From Procambarus clarkii (lineage: Eukaryota > Arthropoda > Malacostraca > Decapoda > Cambaridae): DNA of 64,000 nucleotides. Below are positions 27,501 to 39,500 of the stretch, piece after piece. Position numbers and translations under genes: made by a program. The DNA lies in the NCBI RefSeq assembly GCF_040958095.1, contig NC_091228.1:6125700-6189699 (forward strand). The letters are read 5' to 3'. How positions within the stretch are numbered: the first letter of the stretch is position 1; every line of letters starts with the position of its first letter. The notes under the pieces were generated by a model, which was given only the letters and a program-made list of their open reading frames with translations, had not been told where the DNA came from and made no database searches.

Positions 27501-30500
27501 AGTCACTGCCTATGGTGACAAGAGTGAGTTTGCAGAGACTTTAGTTAGTTTTGTTTTCTTTGATTTATGTACACAATTGACAAAAACAATGAGTACTCTG
27601 CTCCTGGTACAGCTCAAAGAAAGTGTCTTGAAATACCATACTCACAACACAAAAAACTTACTTCAATTGGTATGAAGATGTTTCTGTGTATTGGTCCAAC
27701 TTTCAGGCAATTGAGTTGTGGATACCTCAGTCTTTTTCTATAAGTGTCCATAAAATACTTTTCCACTGTACACTGTACAGTTCTGCCTTCACCTACATCC
27801 AGTGGAAAAGTTTGACGCGCTGCCCCAAGCTCTCCCACATTTGTGACTGTGTATGTTCGAGGAAACTGAGTGTGAGTCACTTGAACCTGAAAAAATTCAG
27901 TATTATAGTCATTATTAATTCCTTGATTCCTAACTTTGAAGGGTAGGAAGACATTTGCCCAATAAGCTGGGAGAGCAGTATGGATAAACCAGCATCACTG
28001 TATCGTACACTCATCTTGTCAAGTACAGATATACAGCATCACATTTACTCGTACATGTTTACATCAAGCCGCCTTCCCCCAACATATTTAGTCATTTGTT
28101 CCTTACCACACACACACACTTCACACTTTTCATGCATATTCAGGGTCATGCACACAGAATTTTACATACATTAATTAGTTTCAATTATCTCTATGAATTA
28201 TTGCCTCGAGCTCGGTAACTTTTGTGACGATAATCTCCTTCAAGAGATTGAGCCTGCTCTTCCCTCCAAAATTACGTCTTCACAATTATATAAAAGACTA
28301 TGGAAGAAATGTCCAACAACGACAACAACACCAGCACCAGCAAGGCTTGCAAGGGTGAGCAGAAACGTATGCAGCCCGCCACCTGTTCGGACCCAAATCA
28401 CCAAACTACCCGTTGCTCGCTACGGCTCCGCTGATTGGTCGCCGGTCTGGCTGCACCTGCACTCGCCCCCCAATACTACCCGATGTCTGGGGTCGCCCCA
28501 ACATCAGTCTTCAGAATGTTCCGTGCTTTCGTAGCCAGCACACCTCCCAGCTAGACTCTAGAGTGTACTGAGAGAGGTGGTGGCTTTAAGCCAATATTCC
28601 AGCACCTCCCACTTACTGTTGTATTGCACTTCTTGTTATTTTGCCTTAACGTAACTTTTCATTGTGTCATTTAAGTATTCTTATTATTTTGATTGATTGA
28701 TTTTATTATACATATTTGTTTGTGCATTATTTTCATGTTTTGATTTATTTAACGTAATTAAAATTTCATTGTTAAAGTTTTACTTGTGTTTTGTGTGTCT
28801 TCTCCTTACCTTACCACAGACGAAGTTCCAGTTTTTCTATTTTTTTTTATAACTATGTGACGAGGCCATACCCCTAGCCTTAAACAGCCGAACACCAACG
28901 CGTTACCGTCACAAGTTATATGGGGGCCTGTCCGGGAGCCTCACTCAGGTACTGGTGCCAAGTGGTAATTTATGGTAAGCGTATTTAACTCTGTTAACGT
29001 AGCTTTACTATTTTTCATTCAATTTCATTTTTTATAAGGTGCGGTGTATTGTGCATTACGAGAGTAACATATAGTGAAGGTGAGACAACTTTGGATTACG
29101 TGGTGACTGTAGGCCTCAGTCATACTCTTAATTGGTCATCTCTCCCTCCATGTTATTACTCGTATTTACCATCTATGTCCCTTGAATATTTCTCATTCTG
29201 ACAGATCATCATATTGGTACCCTGGTACTGTGGTCTGCCCCGGGTCAAGAGTACCCAATCTTCTGCAATCTGACTGTAGGAGGACAAAGAGGGCCATAGT
29301 TCCTCTAGCTCGAACTTTAGTTGCTGAATTGGGACCTCAGCAGCAGTTCTCGTCACCAGTTGACACCTCGCACCCCTACACGTCAGTCAGAGATGATGAT
29401 ACATACAACGGTAGGGAATTAGCTTATTTTTTCAGAGCACAAAAGTTCGCTAATTCTGTAAGTATCATATTAAATTCAGTGGGAAAAACTTGCTTTATGT
29501 CCTATAGAGACTTGGCAAGGTATGCCTACATTCTTGGACTACCAATTTTACTTTTGAAGCATTTAACTGTTTCATTTGTTTTCGAAACTTTGTTTCATTT
29601 GTTAGTAGGATTTTCTTGCCCTTATTCTCTTACATGAGTACCGGGTACAAGATTTCCTGCGCCCTTGATTTAATTTAATATCTTTCACTTAACGTTAATT
29701 GTTAAAGATCACACAGGATAGGTACCAGTTGCCACGTTGTCCTGTTTCTGACATTTCATTATTGAACATTCGTGTACCTTTATTTGCTAATTTCACCATG
29801 TTTCGTCTCCAAACTTTCCGTGCAAATCCAGCAGGTGAAATAGGGACTTTGAGTCGTGCCAAGAGGACTGAACTACAAACTCTTGCACATGAGTATCAAC
29901 TAGAAGTTCCCTACCAAGCCAACAAAAATGACCTACACAACCTGTTGCTGGATTACTATTTAGAGCAAGGTAAGATAGACTCTGAAACTCATGAAACTTA
30001 CTATATTGCAGAGAAAACTGACTTGGCTACGATGAAACTTAAACTAGAGCTGGCCAAGATTGAACGTGAGCAGCAAAGAGAAGCAGCTGCCATACGAAGG
30101 GAAGAGCACGAACGCGAAGCTGCTTTGAGGAGAGACGAACAAGAACGTGAAGCTGCTTTGAGGAGAGACGAACAAGAACGTGAAGCTGCCTTGAGGAGAG
30201 ACGAACAAGAACGCGAAGCTGCCTTGAGGAGAGAAGAACACGAACGCGAGGTCGCATTACTCCGTGAACGTGAAAGAGTACAGCTTGAAACCAAACAACG
30301 CGAGTTGGAAATACAACGCGAACATGACAAGCAACAAGCGACTCTGGCTCTAGAGTGTCGTCAACGCGAAATCTCCTTGGAAACTTCACACTTCACCCAA
30401 CGCCAGCAAGCTACTGCCAATCTTCCCGTCAGTTTTAATATATCACATGCAAGTAAGTTAATGCCATCCTTTGTAGAAGCAGAAGTTGATGTTTTTTTCA

Positions 30501-33500
30501 CCACCTTTGAAACCCTTGCTAATCAACTCAGTTGGCCTGTCAACCAATGGGCCACACTTCTCAGAGTCCATCTTACAGGTAGAGCTGCAGTCACACTCAG
30601 TACTTTGGCGTCTGAGAATGACTACTACACTCTGAAACAAGCAGTGTTGGACGCCTACCTCCTCTCTACTGAAAGTTATAGAAGGAAATTCCGTGACCAC
30701 CTGAAGGCAAGTACCACTACCTTCCTCGAGTTTGCTAACACGAAACGGAGGTATTTCATGAAATGGCTGGAAGCAGCACATGTCTCTACTTTTACAGAAC
30801 TCGTGAACCTGATGCTTGTTGAAGAATTCTTGAGACGTGTGCCGCCTCCTGTCCGCCTCTACTTAGCAGATAAAGAAGAAACCGACTACCTGAAGTGTGC
30901 TAAGTCGGCTGACACTTACAGCCTCATCCACCGGCTGACACCTGAACCATCCTCCAGTAAGAAGTCGTGGTACAGTTACGAGAAGGTGAGCCCCGATCAA
31001 GCTGGTTCACAACTGTACTGCAAGTATTGTAGACTCTATGGACATACCATAGACAAGTGTGGTAAGTCTCAATACAAGGGAACCACTGACCCACAACGAC
31101 CCAAACCAACTCCTCCTAAGTCCGGTAAGCCTGTGATGAATGTTGGTGTTGATGTTAATGATCTTTCTCTTTTCAGTAACCACCTGTATACTGGAACTGT
31201 CTCTGCCAACGGTTCAAATCCGGAGGGACGTTTCAAATTGAAGATCTTGAGGGACACAGCGGCTCTACAATCGATCATCTTGAAGTCGGCTGTGCCCAAC
31301 ATAGTCTACACCGGGGAAACAGTCTTCATCACTGACCTCACTGCTACCACTCCATACCCTCTCGCCAGAGTCCACCTGGATTGTCCCTACGTGAACGGGG
31401 AAGTCCAAGTCGCCGTCAGGGAAAAGCCTTTTCCCATGCCTGGAGTGCAACTTCTCCTAGGCAACGACTTGGCAGAAGACCTGCAACCAACCAACCTGAT
31501 CGTCATGGACAAACCCCAGGTGTGTAACTCTGTGCCAAGTAACCCTATTCTTGAGTATGTTCCAGCAGAGGTTCAAGAGAGTGATGATGTTTCTCCTCCG
31601 GTTCTCGTGACCACCCGTGCACAAGCCGCACGTCCACAGCCAGCTGACTCTACTGCTACCGCTGTCCCTCAAGACCCTCAGAAACTACCCCCGCATCTGA
31701 CCAAGTTGGAGTTCCGTAAGTTGCAGAGGGAAGATCTTACTTTAACACCATTGTTTTTCCAGGCTGAGACTCAACCCGACAGTATTCCTGGGTTCTTCCT
31801 AGAGAACGACTTGCTCTACCGCAGATATAGACCCAGTAAACTGAAGGAGGAGGACGATTGGGCCAACACCGAACAACTTGTGATTCCCACCAGCCTGCGG
31901 CCCACTATTCTACACCTGGCCCATGGAGCATTCTCCCACTACGGCTTCAACAAGACTTACCATGGGATTCGTCAAGACTACTACTGGCCAGGTATGGTAA
32001 ACAACGTCAAACAGTACGTAAAACAGTGTCATACATGTCAGATGGCAGGCAAACCGAACGTCTCCATTCCCAGAGCACCACTGATTCCCATACAGGTGCC
32101 TGCGGAACCTTTCCACAGACTCATAATAGACTGTGTTGGTCCTTTACCTCGGACCAGTTCAGGTAACGCCTACATCCTAACCATCCTGTGTCCTACCACC
32201 AGATTTCCCATAGCAGTTCCAGTGAAGAACATCACGGCTGCTACGGTTATCAAACATCTATTGAAGATCTTCACTCAATACGGATTTCCCAGGGAGATTC
32301 AAAGTGACTGTGGCACCAACTTCACCAGTGATCTCTTCAAAAGGACACTGGAGGAGTTCAACATCAAACAGGTATTGTCCAGCCCCTATCATCCTGCTTC
32401 ACAGGGTTCTCTTGAACGTAGTCATCAGACCATCAAAGCACTCTTGAAAAAGTTTTGTAGTGAAACCTCAAAGGATTGGGATAAGCAGATTGACCTAATA
32501 ATGTGTATTTTCAGAAGTCTCCCCAATGAGTCCCTAGGAGTATCTCCTTATGAGATGCTCTACGGCCGTAAGTGCCGTACTCCCCTTAAGGCTTTCAAAG
32601 ACTCTCTCAGAGATGCCACCTTCAGTGAGCATCAGAATGTGCCCCAGTTTCTTCAAAACCTTCAGCACATTCTAGAGAGAGTCCACCGCTTTGCCCATGA
32701 TAATCTATTGAAAGCCCAGGTGAGAATGAAGACTCATTACGACCAGACCAGCAAAGTAAGAAAATTCAAGCCGGGAGACTTCGTCCTTGCTTATTTCCCT
32801 ATCCCAGGTTCACCTTTACAAAACAGATTTTCAGGACCCTACTGCGTCAAAGAGTGCAGGAATAATAATAATTATGTGATAGAGACTCCAGATAGGCGGC
32901 GGAAGACCCAGCTGTGCCACGTCAACCTCCTGAAGCAATATAATGGTACTCCTCCCACTGTCTTGACTAATTATTCCACATTCACAGAACCCTACATCCA
33001 CAGTGAGACCTTCCCAGCTTCTCCTCCCGAAAGCACTGACAAGGAGTCAGCGCTTTCTAATTCCGAAATCCTTAATGATCTTCCCAAATGCTTTCAGGAT
33101 AATAATCGTGCTCCTATGCCCTCTTCTAATTCCACTCTCACCTCGTCAGATAAGCCCTTCATCCTCCATGTCGACGCCAATGGTACCGACGTGGGTGGTG
33201 TCGTGATGCAGCAACGAGGCGAGAAGAATACACCTGTCAGCGACTACTGCTACAAGGATCTACGGAACAATTGGCAAGGAGCTACTCTTCCTCATCCTGA
33301 AGCTTCAGCACTTCACTCCACACCTGAAAAGTGCTCGGTCCTCCATCAATACGGACCACACCACCCTACACCTCCTGCAGCACGCCCACTTCTCATCTCA
33401 ACGTCTTCTACTATGGGCTTGCTACCTGCAGAAATTCAACCTGGAGACACGCTATACCAAGAGTCTGACAACATCTTAGCCCATGATCTCTCCAGAGTTT

Positions 33501-36500
33501 ATGAAGTAGAAGCGACTCCATCCATTACTCCACCACATAACGACGTACTTCTTCCAGAACCGCAGGCTTCGGGGGAGAGTTGTGACGATAATCTCCTTCA
33601 AGAGATTGAGCCTGCTCTTCCCTCCAAAATTACGTCTTCACAATTATATAAAAGACTATGGAAGAAATGTCCAACAACGACAACAACACCAGCACCAGCA
33701 AGGCTTGCAAGGGTGAGCAGAAACGTATGCAGCCCGCCACCTGTTCGGACCCAAATCACCAAACTACCCGTTGATCGCTACGGCTCCGCTGATTGGTCGC
33801 CGGTCTGGCTGCACCTGCACTCGCCCCCCAATACTACCCGATGTCTGGGGTCGCCCCAACATCAGTCTTCAGAATGTTCCGTGCTTTCGTAGCCAGCACA
33901 CCTCCCAGCTAGACTCTAGAGTGTACTGAGAGAGGTGGTGGCTTTAAGCCAATATTCCAGCACCTCCCACTTACTGTTGTATTGCACTTCTTGTTATTTT
34001 GCCTTAACGTAACTTTTCATTGTGTCATTTAAGTATTCTTATTATTTTGATTGATTGATTTTATTATACATATTTGTTTGTGCATTATTTTCATGTTTTG
34101 ATTTATTTAACGTAATTAAAATTTCATTGTTAAAGTTTTACTTGTGTTTTGTGTGTCTTCTCCTTACCTTACCACAGACGAAGTTCCAGTTTTTCTATTT
34201 TTTTTTATAACTATGTGACGAGGCCATACCCCTAGCCTTAAACAGCCGAACACCAACGCGTTACCGTCACACTTTACAAACTATAATTAAAAAACCACTG
34301 CTTAACAAGAATTATACTTTATATCTGGTAACAGCAGGTGGACTGTGGATTTAAACTGACAATGAATGTGATAAAATTACTACAGCCTGTTGTAACCAGT
34401 TATGTTTGGCTTACACAACTGCAGTACAAGATAGTTATTATCCCCATAAACTATTTAAGAAAACCTATAAACTTCAGATATGTGAAAAAAAAAAAAAATG
34501 CAATTCAGAATACAGTACCATACATTCGCACATTCAAGGAAAATAATTTAAATTAAAAATAGTAGCAGCTTTTCTAAAATACAGTAACTAAAACATCAAT
34601 ACATCAATATGACTACTGTATTAGTTAATCCTTTGGCAGTCAACTAATCTCTCAGTTCCTTAATCCTACCACAGGGATCAAACTTTTGGTTCCCAGGTAA
34701 TAAGTGACATGAACAGTACGGTGTCATGTGACACTTGCTGATCTTCACGCAAAGCTTATAGGCCTTGCATTTTTTTTTATCTCCATTCATAGTAATTATA
34801 TTTTTGAGCAACTTACTTTCATTTTCTTTAATGCTCTCTGAAGTGCGTCCTTCTTATCAGGTCGTAATGGTTTCGTGAAGTCCTCATCACGGAAGTTCAA
34901 GGCTTCCTTCATAAAATCCAAGACACTTTGTTCCTTGTAAAAAGCTGTATGTGCAACTGGAGAAAAAAAATTATTTATTTAAATAACATTTAAATGTACA
35001 AATTATATGAGAAAATTGTATCTGCTATATAGTGATCAAAATGAGATATTCCTGTCTTGTCCTACAGTTAGTCATTAAACTTACATAGAACAGGTTATAA
35101 ACAATATATACAGTACTCTACATGGAAAATGGTGGAGGGCCAGTTCCTAAATTGGCACAGTAAAATAATATACTGGAGTGAACAACATGGAAGGAAATGC
35201 AGAACAGAGCCAGTGAAGAGTAAAAGGCACAATCAGAGAACATCATATGAACAACAGAGGTCTGCAGCTGTTCAATATCCTCCCAACAAGTATAAGAAAT
35301 ATTACAGGAACAAGTGAAACCTACAAACATTACAATATATACAGAAAATTATTAAATAAATGTATGCATTAATGCAAAGAACTTTTATTGTACTTTAACA
35401 CAAAAGATGATGGCTAACTAGGGTTTGCTTGGCTTTATTAACAGCTTACAGCTCTCTAAGGGTTAAAACTCACTATGACCTGACCAAATTATAGTGTAAC
35501 CACACAAGTTATTATACGAGCAAATAATATAGACAAACCATCACAATAATCTCTACTTTGACTAAACAATACTCCAGGTTAAAGGAATATAATGAAACTT
35601 GACAACAAATACTTACCATCAACATTGAGTAAAAGTGATCCATTTTTCCACTGAGCAGGCCTGAGGGAGCCAAAAAATCCCACCACCGCATCCTTTCCAC
35701 CACCAATGTCATAGGGGGCACCAAATGCACCGTCCATGGAATAAAAGCTATTGCGGCCAACTCTCTCATAACGGTTGCTTGGAGTATGTTGAAACATTAC
35801 TTCTAACATCTGAAAAGTATTGTCATGTAGTACAGTACAACATTAATATTATTCATATACCATAATTCACTGCCATGAATAAACAACTTACTAATTAAAA
35901 ATATATTATAATGGCATATAGATTCAGCTAGTTGTACTTTTGCAACAACTTTCCTAACTCGCTTTTCAATCAATTCTTGATTTTTGAGTCACTTGAGCAT
36001 ATATTTGGTTTATTTTAGTCTAACACTTAAAATTCATTTATCTGATGTCTCAATCCATCCAGCCTGTGTTCATTTTCTATGACTAGCTTTGCATATTAAA
36101 AACTTTCTCAATTTGTGTTAACATGAAAAACAATTCTCATATTTCTCAATGTTAGATACTTCATCTCCAGCTATTATATAAACACTGACAAATTAGCAGA
36201 TTCTTCCCCCTCGTCTTAATCTTTCATAAACATACCTGTTTTTTATGTTTTGTATGAGCAAGGTCTTTCAATACAGCAATAACAAATATACTGAATAGTA
36301 ATTACTTTACATTAGAGATACAGATTAAAATACATTTAGCATGAGACAGAGTATACGTATGAGTTGGCCAAGAATGATACTATACCTGAAATATAAATTG
36401 TGGGACATTTTCTCTTCGTTCTCTTGGGGCCCTGATAACCTTGAAAACTTCTTGCAAGGATGCTGTATTTACCTTTGTTAAAGTTACAAAGAATTCTCTT

Positions 36501-39500
36501 TTTTTCTCACCGTCATCCTTAATATCCACCTGTAAGTAAACAAAATATACTTCATAAAACATCTATCTCATTGGCATTTCTAATTTTGTTTATTTAATTA
36601 CAACCTAGCAGCCACAATTTGTGTTCCGACCATGTATAAAAGTGGATGATATTATAGTGGAGAACAATGATTAAGAGCAAAATATACTGGACACCTTAGG
36701 CATAAAATAATATATACCAAATCCAACTGGTAGCTTAGAAATCATCAAACTGCAGGGACAGAAAGGGAGGTGGGAGGGGTGGTGGCAGTGGCAGGGAACG
36801 GAGGGAAAAACTAGGCAAGGCCAGCGGGCATGACAAAAAATATATTTACATAATTTGTATACAAACTGGGTAATAACTAAACTTCATTTATGATAATCGC
36901 ATTATCCTGGGGATCAACATACGATAACTGCCCTTAACCCCTCAACTGCGCCAGCCAACAAATGTCGTTTTGAGAGTTGTCCGTTTTTATTTTTAATTAG
37001 GGCTATATTTTAATGTTCTTAATGTTTTCATTACTCTTTGTGTTTTGAAATGAAAATAGTTTAGTTTGGAAACATTTTTGACATTAACTTTACCTGAACA
37101 TCTATAAAAACAAAAATACATCCTTAACAATTACACTTTGAAGTTTTTGCCAAAAACAAGTGCGCAGTGCAGGGGTTTAGGGGTTAAAGCTTGAATGTTG
37201 CTCTTGATGGTCAATATTTTCATTGTCATAAAACAATGTAAGGTAATAAGGTTATAATTTCAGTTAACCAACTGAAACACAAAAGTGTAAAAATAAAATA
37301 AAATAATTTACATACAGCAAACTCCTTTGAAGATTTCCTTAACACTGGGATTACTTTCACACTGTAGGCATTTTTCTCAGAGTCAAATCCAATGGGATGA
37401 TTCTGGAATATGTCAGGATTCGTGGTGACCATTTTCATGAATATAGCCCTGCAATAAAATATATAAATACATTATACAGCTCAATCTACAATACAATATA
37501 TATTGCAAACAGGACAGGCAGATTGCAAATATATAAAACATTATATAATGAATATGAATTTGTTAATATAAGCATTTTTGTTTAAAATTATCTGGTGTGC
37601 AAAGGGCTACTAATTCAACATGAGCTCCAAAGATATCTTTCATTAAGGTATTCGAGAAAGATACCCCATATCTGCCAGTCATTCACCACTCCCAGGTTCC
37701 TCCATCACTCTCGGGGCCAGATTTACGAAGCAGTTACACAAGCACTTACGAACGTGTACATCTTTCCTCAATCTCTGACAGTTTTGGTTACATTTATTTA
37801 ACAGTTTACAAGCATGAAAACTTCCCAATCAACTGTTGTTATTGTTATAAACAGCCTCCTGGTGCTTTGAAGCTCATTAACTGCTTAATAATTGTAAACA
37901 AAACCCGCCAAAGATTGAGAAAAGATGAACAGGTTCGTAAGTGCTTGCGTAATTTCTACGAGACTCTGGGCCCCAGGTTCGTAAGCGCTTGGATAGCTTC
38001 TTTGTGAATCTTGCCCCAGGTTCGTAAGTACTTGCGTAACTTCTTCGTGAATCTGGCCCCAGATTCATAAGTGCTTGCGTAACTTTGTGAATCTGACCCC
38101 TGGTCACCAAACTTAGAATTCTCTCCATGACCTTGCAGATGTATGATGTCAAACTGATCGGAGAGTAGCTTTCTGCCAAACTGTCCTTTTTTTTATATAT
38201 AAATGGTAACATTTGCATATTTCCAATCTAGGGAAACTATCCCTTGGTCCAGAGATTTTCTGAAAAGGAGTTTCAGTGGCAGGCATAGTACATGCGCCAG
38301 TTCCTTTAATACTTTGGATTGAATTCCATCCACACCTGGGGCTTTTGAGTCTTTTAGTATGTCAGTGCTCTTCCTGACTGTCTCACACATTATAGGTACA
38401 TCCCTTAATTCATTCTCTTCACTTCCTTCAAATATTTTTGGGGGTAATGAGATGTTGTCTAATCTTTCTAGTGTGAACACTGATGTATTCATTCAAATTG
38501 CTTCCCTTTTATCAGCCATTATAACTGGGTTAGTCATCTTTTAAGAGTCCTACTGAATACTTACGTTTTGCTTTACTTCTTACATAGGCATAGAAGGTTT
38601 TTGGTTCTTTATATTTTGGGCAAGTTTTCCTTCATAGTTTCTTTTGGCCGATCGGATTTCCTGGGTGGCTGATTTTAATGCCCTTTTATATATTTTATAA
38701 TCTATGATGTTCATCATGGATTTATACCTTCTCCAGTTTCCGCTTAGTTAACAAAGCTCTTTTTATTACCAGTGTCATCCATCTAGTTTGCTTTCTTTCT
38801 TTTTCCGTTTTGGCACTTTTTAGAAAGAGTTCAGTAATGACTTTTTTCATTTGTTTCATGATGCTTCCATGTTATGGTCACCTATCGGCTCCCTCCAGGT
38901 GTTCTGCAATTCTTTCTTTCCTTGGTAGTTTCCTCGATGGTATTCTAGAAAGTCATATGACCTAGTAGTTGGAAGCAACCTCATTAAGATAGCTTCAGGG
39001 GACGACTAATGAGGCTCACCCAGAAAGAGGCACTGCATTGCATTCAACACTTATTTACTATTACATAACTTTGCCTTGTAGTTTAAATTATATAATTTAC
39101 TCACTAGAGAGGTGACATCAGCATAACAATGTTACTTACAGTTTTCCCTTAAATTCCTTTTAAATGTATGTGGCTGTAAAAGAAAAAAAAAATTATCGTA
39201 CTTACATGCGTCTCTTCTTGGAGATTGGGACTATTTCTTTCTTATAATCCTTTATAACAACATCATAATGAGCCAGCACAATTTCTTGTGTCCTTGGGGT
39301 GACCTCGAAGTAATTAGCCTGTAGAGCAATCTTGCGTCCAATGGTGCCTATGCCTCCCTCTGCATTAGGTTTCCGAAGAGGAGGGCGAGGATCTAAAAAA
39401 TAATTACATTATGAAGTGTGCTTCCAAGAAAAATGGTTGTAAAACAGATCTAGTTCAGTAGAATGTGAGAAATCAGCAGTGGAGTGCAATTATTATGTCT

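Larger units (their letters stand above)
28223..34271 (+). mobile_element. Young LTR retrotransposon, Ty3/Gypsy type, incomplete, inside Argonaute intron 6
   Basis: Two 691-bp LTRs (28223-28913 and 33581-34271) begin TGTGACG and end CGTCACA. They differ at about one base by eye, so the insertion is very recent. A 4-bp duplication CTTT flanks it (28219-28222 and 34272-34275; 5 bp ACTTT if the last A is shared). The parts recognised, in order, are Gag with coiled coil, zinc knuckle, protease-like segment, integrase with GPY/F module, and an RNase H-like segment. Integrase lying before RNase H is the rearranged order known from Gmr1-like Gypsy elements. Not every part of the family is recognised, so it looks incomplete, with at least one large break. 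It lies opposite in sense to the host gene. Confidence 0.92.

Noticed and set aside
29182-29637. 151-codon open frame between the 5' LTR and Gag
   Set aside because: No recognisable domain; it lies in the leader of the LTR element and is probably chance.
30001-30389. Antisense open frames over the Gag coiled coil
   Set aside because: Mirror of the 33-bp coding repeat on the plus strand.
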